A stretch of DNA of 64,000 nt from Monodelphis domestica (taxonomy: Eukaryota; Chordata; Mammalia; Didelphimorphia; Didelphidae). The number at the start of each line of letters is the position of its first letter. Position 1 is the stretch's first letter. The notes below the pieces were generated by a model. The model ran no database searches and was not told the DNA's origin. It saw only the letters and a program-made list of their open reading frames with translations. Below are positions 25,101 through 39,800 of the stretch, one piece after another. Position numbers and translations under genes: made by a program. The stretch covers positions 163,116,877-163,180,876 of the forward strand of contig NC_077234.1 in the NCBI RefSeq assembly GCF_027887165.1, in the 5' to 3' direction.

Positions 25101-28100
25101 CTGGCTCCCTCTTTTTCTTATTACATTTGGCCTTAACGACAATGTTTTTGTGGCATTTCTCATGCTTGAGTGATCATTACAACCTACCTTGGTACTTAAC
25201 ACCCACCACTTTTTTCTCCATTACCCTGGGGTCATCTGTAGTTTGTATTTTGAAATTTGGGATATAATTGTGTGTAAGGTAGAAATAGTGCAACCATTCC
25301 CATTTTGCAGATTAGAAAACTTAGGTGTAGAAAGTTTGATCTGCTTAGAAGCTAGAAGGCATTTCTAATTGCTGTGATCCAGTTTTCTAACTCTCAGTGA
25401 GACTGCTTTCTGCTGTGCTCTGGTTTTCCCCTTTCCTTTTAGTTTATATTGTGCTATATGCTTTTTTTTAAACCCTTACCTTTTATCTTAGAATCTTAGA
25501 GATTAAATGACTTGCCCAGGGTCACACAGCTAGGAAGTGTCTTGAGGTCACATTTGAACCCAAGTCCTCCTGTCTCTAGGCCTGGTTCTCTATCCACTGA
25601 GCCACCAAGCTGCCCCCTATACATTTCTTAAGTAGCAGACTTCAATGAAAGTTTTTATTTTGGCCTGTGGCCCATAAACTTAACTCCTTCTAGGACAGTC
25701 TCCTAACCTATAAAATGAGAGGGTTGGGTTAAATAATCGCTTCAGACCCCTTAAAGTTCTTGATTCTTTGATTTTATAGATATTATCATTCAATATCCAT
25801 TAAGCAGTAACTGATAGACAAAGTGCTAAGTACTGAGAAACATTCCCCACACCTCACCCTTAGGAGATATCCATTCTATTGTGAAACATTGGTTGTAGCC
25901 ACATGCAGAATGTTTTTCATTCTGCCTAAATTTCAAGAATTTCCATTTTGCTTGTCATGATAGAAAACAGCTGTTTTCTCTACAAACTGAAATTGTATAA
26001 GGATACTTCAACAGTATTTTAGACATAGCAAGAAATCTTTTCAAAATTCATGGGCATAATTTAATGAATTTACCTAAAAAAAAGAGCCTTTGGGGTAAAG
26101 TTGAGTTGGGCCAGAATCTGATGATAGTCCTAAAAAAAAATAAGAGCTAGCATTTATAAGGTACTTTAAAGCACTTTACAAATATCTCATTTTATCATCA
26201 CAACAACCCTGGGAAGTAAATGTTAATATTATCCCCATTTTACAGAGACAGATATTTTAGGCTCAAAAGAGGTTATGTGACTTGCCTAAGGGTCACACAA
26301 ATAGTGTCTGAGGTAGAATTTGAACTAGATCTTCCTGACTTGAGGTCCCATACTCTATAATGTAACTTGCCTTAAGAAGAGAAGGTACCTAGTATATGAA
26401 AGGAAGGCCAGGAAGGGTACCAAATCTGAAAGGTCAATGAGTATATAGTCTGGAATGTTTTGATGGTCAAAAGGAAAGAAATGAATAAGCATTTATATTA
26501 AACACCTTATGTGCCAGGCATTAGAAAAGAAAACATTTGCAGTATTGGGTCTTCTGTGGCTATATAGACCTTAATTGGACATGTTTAGAATTTGTGTAAA
26601 GATTGGACTGAGTGATTGCTTTCTGAGGTTCACTCCATCCAACTAAAAACGTTAGACTTTTACCATATCTAAATTACAAAATTTTTATATATCATAGGAA
26701 AGCACTAACAATAGATTCAACATAATTTAAATCTTAAGACACTTAATTAAGCCTTAAGGATGTTTAAGAGTTTGAGACATTAGTGAATAAAGAAGATATA
26801 TTCTGACATGATTTTTTTTTTCTCTAGAATCCATAACTAATAGACTTATTTTAGGAACTTTAAATGTAGCATCATAAAAAAGCAATCTACTATCAACTAA
26901 ACCTGTAGTAAATATATTTAGTAAACACGGACCTGAGGATTCAAATTAAATTTGACAAATAATTATTAAGTACTTACTATGTGGAATATACTGTGCTAGG
27001 CACTGAGAATATAAAGAATAAAAACCAATCCTAGACCTTGGGTTTACAAATCTATTTTGAGGGGGTAGCAGTTGGAGAAAGGATAGATAACACAAATAAC
27101 TAGAATATTAAATTTTAAGTTCATAAAGAGAAGTCTGAGTAGTGTAATAGGAAGAGCTTGTTTATAACAAAAAGTGGAATCATAAAATCTTCATAAAAGG
27201 AAATAGCAGCTCCTGAATAAGCCCTTGAAGGGGGAAAAAAGTGTGAAAGAAGACATTAGAAATGGAAAACCAAGAGAATAGCACACAGTATTAAAAATGG
27301 CCTGGTGTCCTTGTTTCCAGACCATACTCATTTATGGAGATGATAGTTAAGGAATAAAATGGCCTTGCAAGCATTCTTCCAAGCTACTTTGTAAAAGGAC
27401 AACCATGCAGAATAATGAACAAGGGCTGAAGAATTATGTTTAGTTTTGGAAAGATGAATTTAATAGGAGTATTTTTAGTGGTTTTTCCATAGAGATGAAG
27501 GGATGGTGTTGGCTCTAATCTTTAAGTGAACAAAAAAGTCAAGTAGGTGGAAAATTTTCACATACCTTAAATTCACTTTTTGGGTGAGGAGGTATATCGA
27601 AGAAGTAATTTTCTGATGAATTGTAGAAATTAATGAAAAAAATATGTGCATATATGTGGAATGAAACCAACTTACAATTTTTTTTGGCTAATACAGAAAG
27701 TAACAAAATTTATTTTCTTATTTAGGCTAGACAAATGGCTGCTGTCCTCCTGCGACGTCTTTTGTCCTCTGCTTTTGAGGAAGTCTATCCAACTCTTCCT
27801 TCTGATGTTCAGAATGCCATCAAAACTGAACTACTCTTAATTATTCAGATGGAAACACAGTCTAGCATGAGGAAGAAAGTCTGTGATATTGCTGCTGAGC
27901 TGGCCAGGAATTTAATAGGTACTTATGTTATGAAAATGCAATAATATAAAATGTACATGTTATTCAAGTATTTTTTGGAATGAAGTTCATAGTTTACTTA
28001 TAAGGACTCATTCTTTCAAAAATGGGACTAAAGAGCTGGGATCTTTTGAATTGTCTCTGAAATGTACCTATTATGTTTTTTTTATATACAAACATAATTT

Positions 28101-31100
28101 CAGGTTTGGAGTGTAAGACAGTCAAATTGTGCATCTTCTAATGTATATGCGGGTGTGCTTAGTGAGATCAGTTTACATCACTTTATAAGGCCACTCCCTG
28201 AATATTTAGTACTCTGTAGTTAAGAAATAAATCATTTGAATGGTCTTGTCAATGTTTTACCCTTACTTTTTGACAAAGATTTGTAAGTATACCCAAGCCA
28301 GTAGTAAAGCCATCTTAATTAGTCATGCTAGTGAAGCTATGGGAAATACAAATTGACAGTTCATTTTTAAAATTACTTGATTTGTGGCTTTGGGATCTTT
28401 CTAGATTTGAATATGGGTATGCAAGATATTTGAAAGTTCACAGCAGATACAAATGAAGCCACAGTTAGAAAGTTGCCCAGTTTGTTTATTTTCTTTTTCT
28501 TATTTGAACTTTCTTAGTTCTCATTCCATGATAAAAATAAGTGATATTGCAACTGATAGAATTCACTGTTTTAGCCTATATTTCTTATTTTGGTTCGAAA
28601 GGAATTACTATGGCAAATTCTGTTTGTTTCATTTCCCTCCAAATCCTTCATATTAAATGCTGATATCTTCAGCCTTGAGCTCAATTGAAATTTTTTCTAT
28701 TTTGGGTACTGAATGGTATACTGGAAAAAAGTGTAATAAGACAGGTACAGGGTTCAAATTTGCAATTTCCTTATCTCTGAAGTGGAGCGTAGATGATAAT
28801 AACTTCATTGCCAATTTCACCTTGAGGCAGCTGGTGTTTTTGTTTAGTTGTGATTTTTCATGACTTCATTTGGGATTTTCTTGACAAGATCCTGGAGTGG
28901 TTTGCCATTGGCTTGCCCATGATCACCCAGCTAATGTCTCTGGCCAGATTGAAATCAGGTAGAGAGATCTTGATTCCAGACCAACTCTATCCATTATAGC
29001 ATCTAGCTCCCCAAGGTAGCTGGTAGTGTTGTGAACTGAATGCTGGGCAATATGCTCTTTTCTTCCCTTTTAAGGTCCATAGCTTCACCCCAAATCACTT
29101 TACCATCCCCTTGCTTTTTTCTTCATTTTACTTCACAGCTCAGTTAAATTAGTAGCAGTCTTTCTGACATAGACATTTTCTTATGAAGACACTTTCATTA
29201 TCCCAGGAAATCTTTTGCGTACCATTCTTGGCCAAAATGCAAAGTACCAGTGCTAGGGAAAACAAGGCTATGGATTTTGACATAAAAATAACCCCCCCCC
29301 CCCCCCCCAAAAAAAAAAAACTATAGCCATCAGTCTCTCTGGAGTAGTGACACCCCCTCATCTTTAGAAGGAGGACTGCTTCCTACAGTTATTTCAAGAA
29401 TTATCAATCCTTAATGTGCATTTTTATAATTTATTTAAATTTAAGAAAGTAATGTGATTCATCATTAAGGTTTTTTAAAAGAGCAACCTTTAGATTGATT
29501 AATTTCTTAAATGGCTATATAGATGCTCAAATGCCTACAAATTCTGTTGTATTTTATAAAATGCCTAAGCATTACTAAATTTGTAACATACTATTTTTAC
29601 TTATTTTCTTAGTTAATAAATATTCATCATAACTATAATGGGGATCCTTGAAATTTTCTGATCAAAAAGGATACCCTTTAAATATAACTACCCATATTCA
29701 CTTTTCTTTCTAAGTATAACAACATTTATTTCCTACTATTTTTTGATGCATACTGTACTTTTTGGTTTCACTGGGTTAAAATAGCCCTTTTAGGCTAGAG
29801 ATCCAACCATTATAGTATTGGTTCTATGGGAAACTATTCTGAATTCCAAACAACCAACTTATAATGGATCTTTTGGAACACAGCCCATTTATAAGTTGAG
29901 AACTCTCTTAATTCTTCTGAATACTACATAATTCTGTCTTAATAAACTTTTGCAAGTTCCTCTTTTCTACTTGGATATTAATGAATTCATGGGTTTTTTT
30001 AAACACTTGGTAGAATTGGTCTCATTTTAGTGATCCTTAAACTAAGCTTCAAAGACTTAATATAAAGGGCATGTCTGTGAAGCATAGTTGATAATCTAAT
30101 TAATACATTTAGTAACTAAAATCACTTCTATAATTTGTTACCCAAAATATTAATCTAAAATGCTTCCAAAGATTATTTTAATGCTGGACTTTCTTGATGC
30201 AGCTCATTTTTCCACATCTATTGATTTAATTGGAATTTTGTTATCTGAAGCTACTTTGTTGTCCATGCGCCCAAAATGATTGTTCTCATCCTATACCATA
30301 CTCAAATTTCAGTGTAGATTTTAAGTAAAGGAATGTCTATATTTGGTTGATATATATGCTTCAATGGATTCTTAAACTGAAAACATCTTACAAGAAAGTT
30401 TGAGGAATGCTTTAGTGATTTTTTTAACTATGTGGATTGTTGAAATGGTTAGCCTAAGAAATAAATTCCCTCTATGCTATGAAACCATAAATTTTGCTTT
30501 AAAATGTGAAAGAAAACTTCAAATAGAGTGAGTCTAAATGAAAGTGTTGTTGAAAGCTAAAATTTATTTCAGTTTTATGAATACTTTTTAATCAGACGGA
30601 TCCAAATAAGAGAAAATTTTGTTACCTACAAATTTAATATTAGTGAACATTATGAACATATATAAGGATTGACCCTTTTTCTCAATTAAACTTATCCTTC
30701 TGAGGTAATTATACTGCTGTTGAACTACAATACAGTACTACATTGACTTCATTTTTTTTTAAATGAGGAGTCACCCTTAAAGAAACTTCATTTTTTTAAG
30801 TCTACTTATACATTTACTGCCTAAATTTCTCTGCTTCCAGATGAGGATGGCAATAACCAGTGGCCAGAAGGTCTGAAGTTCCTTTTTGATTCAGTCAGTT
30901 CTCAAAATGTGGGACTGCGGGAAGCTGCCCTTCACATTTTCTGGTATATTCATGGATTTAGTTATTGATGTAATTCTTGGAAGAAAATAAAACATTTAAT
31001 ATTTGTTTCAGCCCCTATCTAGGATCTCTGAACTTAAATTGTTCGACTTTTTATGGTTTTCAAGATAATTTTGAGAATATGTATGTATATCTGTATACAT

Positions 31101-33856
31101 ATATATGCTCTTTCATTTTGTCTTAAAGGTAGATAATAATACTTTGCTCCTATATTGTGCCTTCTGTAGACTAGACCTCTATCTCTTCTAATAAACAGAA
31201 CTCTATTGGAATTATCTTGCTCTTCTCTGTAATTAGGGACTCAAACAATAACTAGTCTTTACCTTTCCTTCTGTGACAGTATCAAGAAGTGGTTTTCATT
31301 ATGTGTTTTTCTATGTAACTAGGCTTTTAAAGGTTTTAGTGTGCTGCTAATTTAAGAAAATATATTTTTTGTATATGTGAGACACACACACATATATATG
31401 TGTGTGTATATATATGCAAGTCAGGAAAATGATGACACATTTTGGGGTACTTATTCACATTACAAAATAATTATTTCTAGGATTATTTTCAGTCCCTTGT
31501 TATAGTTAAGATATACTTTGAATAACTCACCAAGGAACAAAATCTATGTTAACTGAAGTATGCTTTTACTTTCAGTTAAGCATTTAAAGAAAGGACAAAT
31601 GTAGGCATCTTCATGACCTTGTTCTTAATTTAATTTATACTATTTGACCACCTGACCTCAAACATCAATAGACATTGTGTTTTTCATTGACTTTTGAATA
31701 TAGAAGAATTTCAAATAACCTAGATTGCTGGGAGCAGGATCTAGTTTTCAAAAACCCTACCCCACCCCCAATCATCATTCCTGCTTCAGATTTGATCACT
31801 ATTCCTATTCATCTCTTAGACCAGAAGCAGCTTCCAGCTGGGAACCAAAGTGATGACAAGGAGTAAAAACAGAGCAGGGAGAAGTGGCCCTGGACTAGCC
31901 TAAGCCTTTGTGGTGGTACCTTTGCTTACATTTTCCACCCCATTCAAAAATTATATTGATGGAAGTGGTAGGCAAGATTAATGGTAATTATTAAGAGACA
32001 ATTTAAACTTACATAAGCATTTGACATGAAAGCCTATTTTTTTTACACATCTTATAAAATTTTTAGGAACTTCCCTGGAATTTTTGGAAATCAACAACAG
32101 CATTATTTGGATGTCATCAAACGGATGTTGGTTCAGTGTATGCAAGACCAAGAACATCCAGCGGTAATAAAAATTTATATTAATATATGTAGCTTAACAT
32201 TGCATCTTAATAGTAAAGAAATGTAAATAGCAAGGATTTCATATTATTTTCACTTCCAAATAGATGTAATAACTAGTATTTATTAGGTACAGTGAAAATG
32301 AAGTTTAAAGTTTACATAGCAGTAGCCAACAATGGAGGATTCGAATTTACAGCACTGAAATATAGTTTGTTTCTTCTGACCCACAGTGTTTTCACTTTTC
32401 AGATAAGGACATTATCTGCAAGAGCTGCAGCTGCATTTGTGCTTGCAAATGAGCATAATGTTGCATTACTCAAACACTTCTCAGACTTGCTACCTGGAAT
32501 CTTACAGGTAAGAAAATAATGTAGCAAAGGATATAACTGTCCACTTTTTCTGTTTAAATATACACCAGCTCTGTTCCTTAAATGTTTTGTGGAGTTTTAA
32601 ATATTCCAAGTTTATGGCTTCATCAGAGTACTTATTTATATAAAGTGGAAGGATATATATTATAGATGCCTATGTGTACATAGATAAATTTATTTAGATT
32701 TAAGTTTTAGTCCTAAATCTTTTTTTAGACCAGTATTCATGGAAATTTTATCCATTACACAAAAACGAGAAATTTCTGGATTCTTTGGACACTTAAATTC
32801 TTTAAACCTGGACCAGATTTCCTCCACATTTTTTTATCTTTCCCAGTGCCTAATTTTGCACCAAAGTGACCAGATAGCAAAGTATACATTGAACTTGATT
32901 AACAGTTCTTTGATGGTATTTGTCTCTGGTCCTCTCAAATGTTGGCATACATACACATCACTGTCTGTTGCTCTCTCTTCTCTCTCACTCCTGTTGTCCT
33001 TCTGGAAGTCTTTTCACTTAATCTAATGATCACTATAAACTGAGATAACCAAGAGCCTCATGAAATTAATGTTCTTTTTGGCCTTTGGAGTAAACACGAT
33101 AAAACAAATTAACTGTTCCTTTCTCCTTTAAGGGGATACAGAACAGGCTTACCATTTTATTTGAAATTAAGTTTCATTTTTTAGGAGACTTGATTTAATT
33201 GAGTTTAAACAAAAAGCTTACATTAAATACTGCATTTAGTTGAACTAAAAATTGATTCTTAATACTTTTGTGCCTCATATTTGGGGAGATGGCAATGGTA
33301 ATGATGATACAGATTGGAATTATAAACAATTTAACATTTCCTTTGTTCATAGGTTGCCATACTTGGAGGATATTACATTGTGGTGAACCTTTTGATACTC
33401 TCCATACTTAGCTTTTTAAGAATATCAATTATAAATGCATTTTATACATATGTATTAGAAAATTGATATTTCATGGTTTCCAATTTTGAAATAATTCTTT
33501 GACCTCCATAGTGTTAACTAGGTTGGTTCTTAAATTTAACCCCTAGTCCTTCACTAAGACATCATATACAGATTCTTTCCAGTACAGTGTGACTTGTCAG
33601 AATTTTTGTTCCAATAGCATACATAGCCTTTGAGAATCCTATATTATCTTTATATGGTGATGAGATAATTATAATAGCATTTTATGGAGTCAAGTTAAGT
33701 CAACAAATATTTACTCAAATGTTGCTGATTATGACAAATGTGTATGTTCATGCACACACACTTAAGAGAAACAAACAGGAATTACTTGGTTATTAATTCA
33801 GGAATAATGACAAGAATGGGCCAGCTGGGCACATCACTGACTAGAAAAGCCCAAAC

Positions 33857-33888
<32 letters not shown>

Positions 33889-36800
33889 TTTTTAAGGATA
33901 AAGATGAAAATATACTACAAACCATTGCAAGAAATTTGGCCTGACCCAATCAAATGAATAATTGAGGCTCAAAAATAAGAAATGAAATAGGCTACATATA
34001 CTGATCTTGTTTATTACAATTTTCTGCAAACATTTAATTTATTACCTCAAGGATATGTTCAGATGAACCCAGGGACCAGCTAATACTTTGCTTCAAAGTC
34101 AGTTATCACTTAGTTTCCTTGCTAAGAGGAAAGACATGGCAGCCAAAAGTAACAAAAGTAACACTGGTTTGGACAGTAAAAAATTAAAATCTATGCCTGA
34201 TTTAGGGAGTTGGGGGGGGGGTGGTACTGCTAATTTTATTGGCAACAGACATTAACTTGAAAATATTTTCATTTTCCATGGAACATTCTTCAACTGAAGA
34301 TGAAGTGCCAAGAACAAGTACCAATTATTATAGATTTCTGTTTATTCATAGTTTATATTTAGTTACTAAGATTGTATTTATGTGATTTTTATAGTGTTTA
34401 TTAGATGTAGACAGTAAGAGCTCTTTTTTTCCCTTCCCAAAGTGTATAACAGCTGAGTTACTCTGCAAGTAAAGTTGTACAATGTGTAGTGGCAACTAAG
34501 TATTTGAAATTCTAGTAATAAAGTAAATTTAAAAGTAACTATCAGCTTTTAGATTTTAAGATATAATATTGATGTCCATGGCTGATGTCAACTCTTAAGG
34601 TTAGTATTAAATTCATAGAATATATATGGGTACACGTGAGTTTGGACAAGATAGAACATGACTCAAAAATGTGCCTTCCTCATAGGTTGGCTAGAGGTAT
34701 GGTACAAGAAAATTTTTTTGACTGGTTTACAAAGAACCCCAGAATTGGAGAATGGAGAGACATGGGTTTATTTCTCATTTTAAATGCCGGTTTTATGATG
34801 ATAGGCAAATCTCTTAACCTCTCTCTCAATTTACTTATCAACAAAATACATATATAGTACTTTCTAGAGAGCCTGGTAGAAGCCATTGTGATGATGCATG
34901 CAGAGTATCACATATCTTAAAAGCAGTAATGTCAACTGTTAAAGGATCAAGTTCAAGAGCTTATGAATTGTAGCACTTTGCTTCAAAAGAATCATTACAT
35001 AGCATTTGTATACTGAAAGAAGATCTTAGTACAGTGAAGGGGGGGAACCTTTTGGAACGTTTTAGGGACCCCATGCTATGCCCCACCCACCACTAGACTG
35101 AACCAGTGCCCGCCGCCTAACTATACAGGGCTATGACCTGCCTCCTATGTTCAATTAGGATACCTGTATGTACAATTAGAAAAATGCATCATCATTCCCT
35201 TCCTGGAGGTGACAGGGTTCCCTGTGCAATTTCTATACCATGCCTGAGTTATCAAGATAATTTTAGGGTTGTGACTTAAAAACTAAATTTAATTGGTCAC
35301 TGGGGAAAATCCCAAATAAAATACCCAAGTCAGTCTGGAAATGTATGGTAATTTAATTAACATAGAGGGAAGGAATTTAAGGAGAAGGAGGGAAGAGGAT
35401 ATAGGATTCCTCTTGCCTGGCCTGTGCCAGGGGGAGTTTAAAATTCCCGCCTCTAGGTCTCTGAAGAAGATTAGAAGCTTCTAAGGGGGGATAAAGTTGG
35501 AAAAATAAAGGAGGAAACTCAGTCAGAAACTCACCACCGAACCTGACAAATAGCTTGTAGCCATGCTAAGATGCCAGAAGGCATGAATCCATGTATTCTG
35601 CCCTTCCAGTTTTACAGCAGTGGAGGTGGTTAGGATGGCTGGATGGGGACCCTCCCATCCAGGTGTTAGCTGGTTTGATCCCTCCTTTGTACTGGGTGTG
35701 TGATTTCCTCTCCATCCTCCTTTGAAGGATTGGGAAAGATTTGATTAGCACATTCTCTTAGAGCTTTTTGAATGGGGCTCAGCCCTAGATTTGCTCAGGG
35801 GGGTATTTTATTTAGGATCAGTACAATCTGGAGGGCTTGGACCCAGTCTATTCTTTGCTTACAAAAGCAGGACTGTTACCTGTTCTATTCACCCAGTAAG
35901 GGTCCACAAAGACTAAAAGGACTTTGTACATTTTGCAGGGTATTAGGTGCATAGAATCTATTGTCAATCTTGAGGGTAGTAGCTGCCACTGCTTCTTGGT
36001 CCTGGTGCTATAGGGTGTGGTCCCAACCCTTTAGCCTCCCTGGAGGTGGGGTGGGGTAGAGGGGAGTAGCCACTCCCAGGGCTGAGCCCCTAAAACAGTG
36101 GAGAGAGGCTAGAATGCTTTACCCCCTGTACAGGGTTTGAGTATGGAGCCACCCTGCCAAGCCAGGGGCCTGTTTGTGCCCATGGAGAGACCTCTGCTTT
36201 CACATGTGCTATAGGTTTGCCATCATGGGCTTAGAGATTTTAGAGCAGATGCTTGAATTGGTGCTTGAATAATAGTTGTCCTTGATCACAATTAAGAAAA
36301 TGTCTTGCATAATATACCAAGTGTCTTCTAAAAACTTAAGTGTGGAATCAACATGGTTTTATTTAGTAATGATTGATAGGTTTCCTATAGCAAACTAGAA
36401 GTTTAATAATTATTAGAGACTAGGATATATTTTGAACAAATTCTATTCAATTTCAGACTTTAATTTTTTATTATGAATTTAACAAATGTTATTTCCCTGT
36501 TATTAAATACTATAGTAGCCTTTTGTTTTTAGATTGGTCTACATAAATATCAGTTTTTCCATTTTGTCTTTTATAGGCTGTAAATGACTCCTGTTACCAG
36601 AATGATGACTCGGTCCTAAAATCCCTTGTTGAGATTGCAGATACTGTTCCAAAATACTTACGTCCCCACTTAGAAGCTACTCTACAGCTGAGTCTAAAGG
36701 TAAATTTTATCACTTTGAGATCATTTTTCCCTAAATATTCTTGTAATGTACTTAGATCTTCTTGTTTTATAGTTATGTGCAGACACTAACCTCAATAATA

Positions 36801-39800
36801 TGCAACGTCAACTTGCCCTTGAAGTAATAGTGACCCTGTCTGAGACTGCTGCTGCTATGCTGAGAAAACATACAAATATTGTTGCACAAGCTAGTAAGTA
36901 AAAAAAGTCTTTGTAAAAAACTTTTGTTGGTTTAAATGATACTTAAATGAGAGAAAGTTAATGTTCTTAAATAAGTTCTTCACTTGAATACCATTTGGAA
37001 GTTTGGTCAGTTTTACATACCTCACTGAATTAAAAGCAGAAGTTCATTTTCCCCATTTGAAAGGATTGTTTGACTTTAAAATTAACTTATTGTGTCAAGT
37101 TTAATTTGGGAAAGCAAGCAGGTTTGTTGGCTGTATCTCCTGTTAACATTTCCTGCCCTAAACTGTACAAATAGATACTACTTTACCCTTTATACAACTC
37201 TTTAATCTGAATAGGGAAACAACTTCTATAACACCCCCCAAAATTTGTTATCTAATCTTTATTGAAGAGCTCTAGTAATTTTTTGAAAATACTATCCGAA
37301 ATCATCCCATGCTACTTTGGACCCTGTTTAATGTAAATTTTTTCCTCACATCAAATCTAAATTTGTAACCAATTAGCAATTTCATTAGCTATTATTAGTG
37401 GTTCTGCCCTCCAGGGTCAGAAATAGTCTCATACTTTTTCACATAATAGCCTTCAATTACTTGAGAATGCTATCACATTCTTCCTCCCTTCTCCAAATTA
37501 TATACTACCCTGATTCTGTAACAGAACCTCATATGACATGTATCTTCAGTCCTTTCATCTTCCTTAGAACGTGATATGTCTTTCTTAAACGTGGTATATA
37601 GAAATGAGCACAGTGGTCCAGATGGTTTGACTAGAGTTGGAATACAATGGGACTACTTCTATTAATGCAGCCTAAACTTTCATTATCATTTTTAGCTGCC
37701 ACATCACATTGTTTACTCAATTGAATTTGCAGTTCCAGGACTTTTTCTTTTTCCTAGGCCAGAGGTGCTTATCCTAGAATTCATGACCTTATTTACATAT
37801 TTTGATAGTTATATTCTAATATAATTAGCTACATTTTTAATAATTCTTTTTACTTTACGATCCTACATATTTTATTTTATGCATTTCTGTTGTAATATTG
37901 CCAGAAATTGAAGTGAAGCTAATTGATCCTAGTTTGAATAAAAAAATTGAAGTTGTGGTATTCCTATTTTCTGTTCTAAAGCCCCTCTTTTTGTTCTCCA
38001 TGATTTCTAAAAGGTCACTGATAGCACCTATTCTGTTACTTATGTAACTTTTCAGTTTCCTGGGATACAGGTCATCCGGGCCTATTGGTTTGAACACAGT
38101 GTGAGTAACTAGGTCCTTTCCAGTTCTCTCTCATATTACTTTTGGCATCACATTCTTGTTAAATATTTGTTTTATTTTTATAGTCTAATGGGTCTTGTTG
38201 GTAAACAAAATAGAAGATGCAAGTTGAGTGTTTCTGCTTTTTTTTAATGATACATTATCATTCCATTTATTTGTCCTGGGCATTAATCTGATCCCTTTTT
38301 TATCCTCACCACCACTTTTGAGTTCCAGATTCTCTTTTTTTCCTCCTACCCTCCCTTACTGACTGAGAAGATGAACAATAAATATATCAGTTTTATATCA
38401 GTTATACAGCCTCACCTCAAGACTCTTTAGAAAACAAAAAGAATAAGCCCATTTTATCCATCCTTGTAAACTCATTGTTACTTCAGCATTCATGTCATTA
38501 CCTTTCTTAAAGGACCATACCATTCTTTCATATTCAATCCCATTTACCTACTTATTTCTTTTAACTTCTGTATACATCATCTTAAAATCTTAACTCATCT
38601 CTTAGTTTATGTGTATCCCCACAAATCTTTATCTAGCTTTGTCTTTTTCCTCACTGGAGCCATTTGTGTCATCAGAATTTTTATTCTTGTCAGAAGTGCT
38701 ATGGGGAGGGTAGAGTACTGGACTTATAGCTTGGAAGAATCAAGTTTAAAACACCCTAGAAATTTTAATTGTATGGTCCTACTCAAGTCACTTGACTGAA
38801 TTTCCTTATCTCTAGGGTTGGAATCTTGACTTCCAGGTATAAATATATGATCCCCTTTCTTCATTTAGTTCTTTGAAAAATTCTTGACAATGTGGTAACC
38901 TGTCCTTTATTACATTGAAAGCCACTCTACTCAATTTGACCTAGGTGCAAATCCTGACTGTGCTGTTTACTACCTGTGTGACCTTAGACAGGCGATTCCA
39001 ACTCTTTGGAAACCCTCTTATCTATAGAATGAAGGAAGCTAAATTAATTGTGATAACTCAAGTTTGGATTCTGATCAATTTGAGCAGGGTGCCTTATCCC
39101 CTACCCTTAGTGGGATGATGGAAAGGAAAAACTTACTAAGTCTTTTAGGGATAGGTTAAACTAAACATTATAAAGGTGATATAGAGTTCAAGGGACATAT
39201 CACATAAATCTATACAAATTTCCTTTCTTTGTGAACAAGTTTTTTTGTTGTTTTTTTTTAAACTGACTCAAAATATTTTATTTGCTTACCCAATTCAAGC
39301 AAATCTAAAGAAATATAATGAATTTCTTGTGCAAATCAAAAGTACAGGAACACTTTAGAATTGTAGAATGCCTGCCCTGGAAATTATCTCCTTGGCTCTC
39401 CCAAGATCACAGAACTAAAAGTCATGGAATTGTAAGTGTCCTGAGTCCAGTGGTTTTTTCCTATTCAGCTACTTATCTTTTCTTGCCTTTTGAATTTATT
39501 TGTTCTCAATATATACAAGTGTGTGCTGTTTTAATACTTTCATTTGAAGTAAGTTATATGGCATCAGCAAATAATATGGTACACAGGTTCATTCAGTCAG
39601 TATTTTATTAAATGCATATTATATATATATTATATTGTATATGCACAATTTATGGTACCAAGGATAGAAGCAATTACACAGTTCCTATCCTGAGATGAAA
39701 ATACAGTTTTGCACCAAGATAGTATTTACAGATTTATTCTGCTAAACAAGGACTTAGTTAACAATAATACATTTTAGCCAAATGCTACCATAATTTCATG

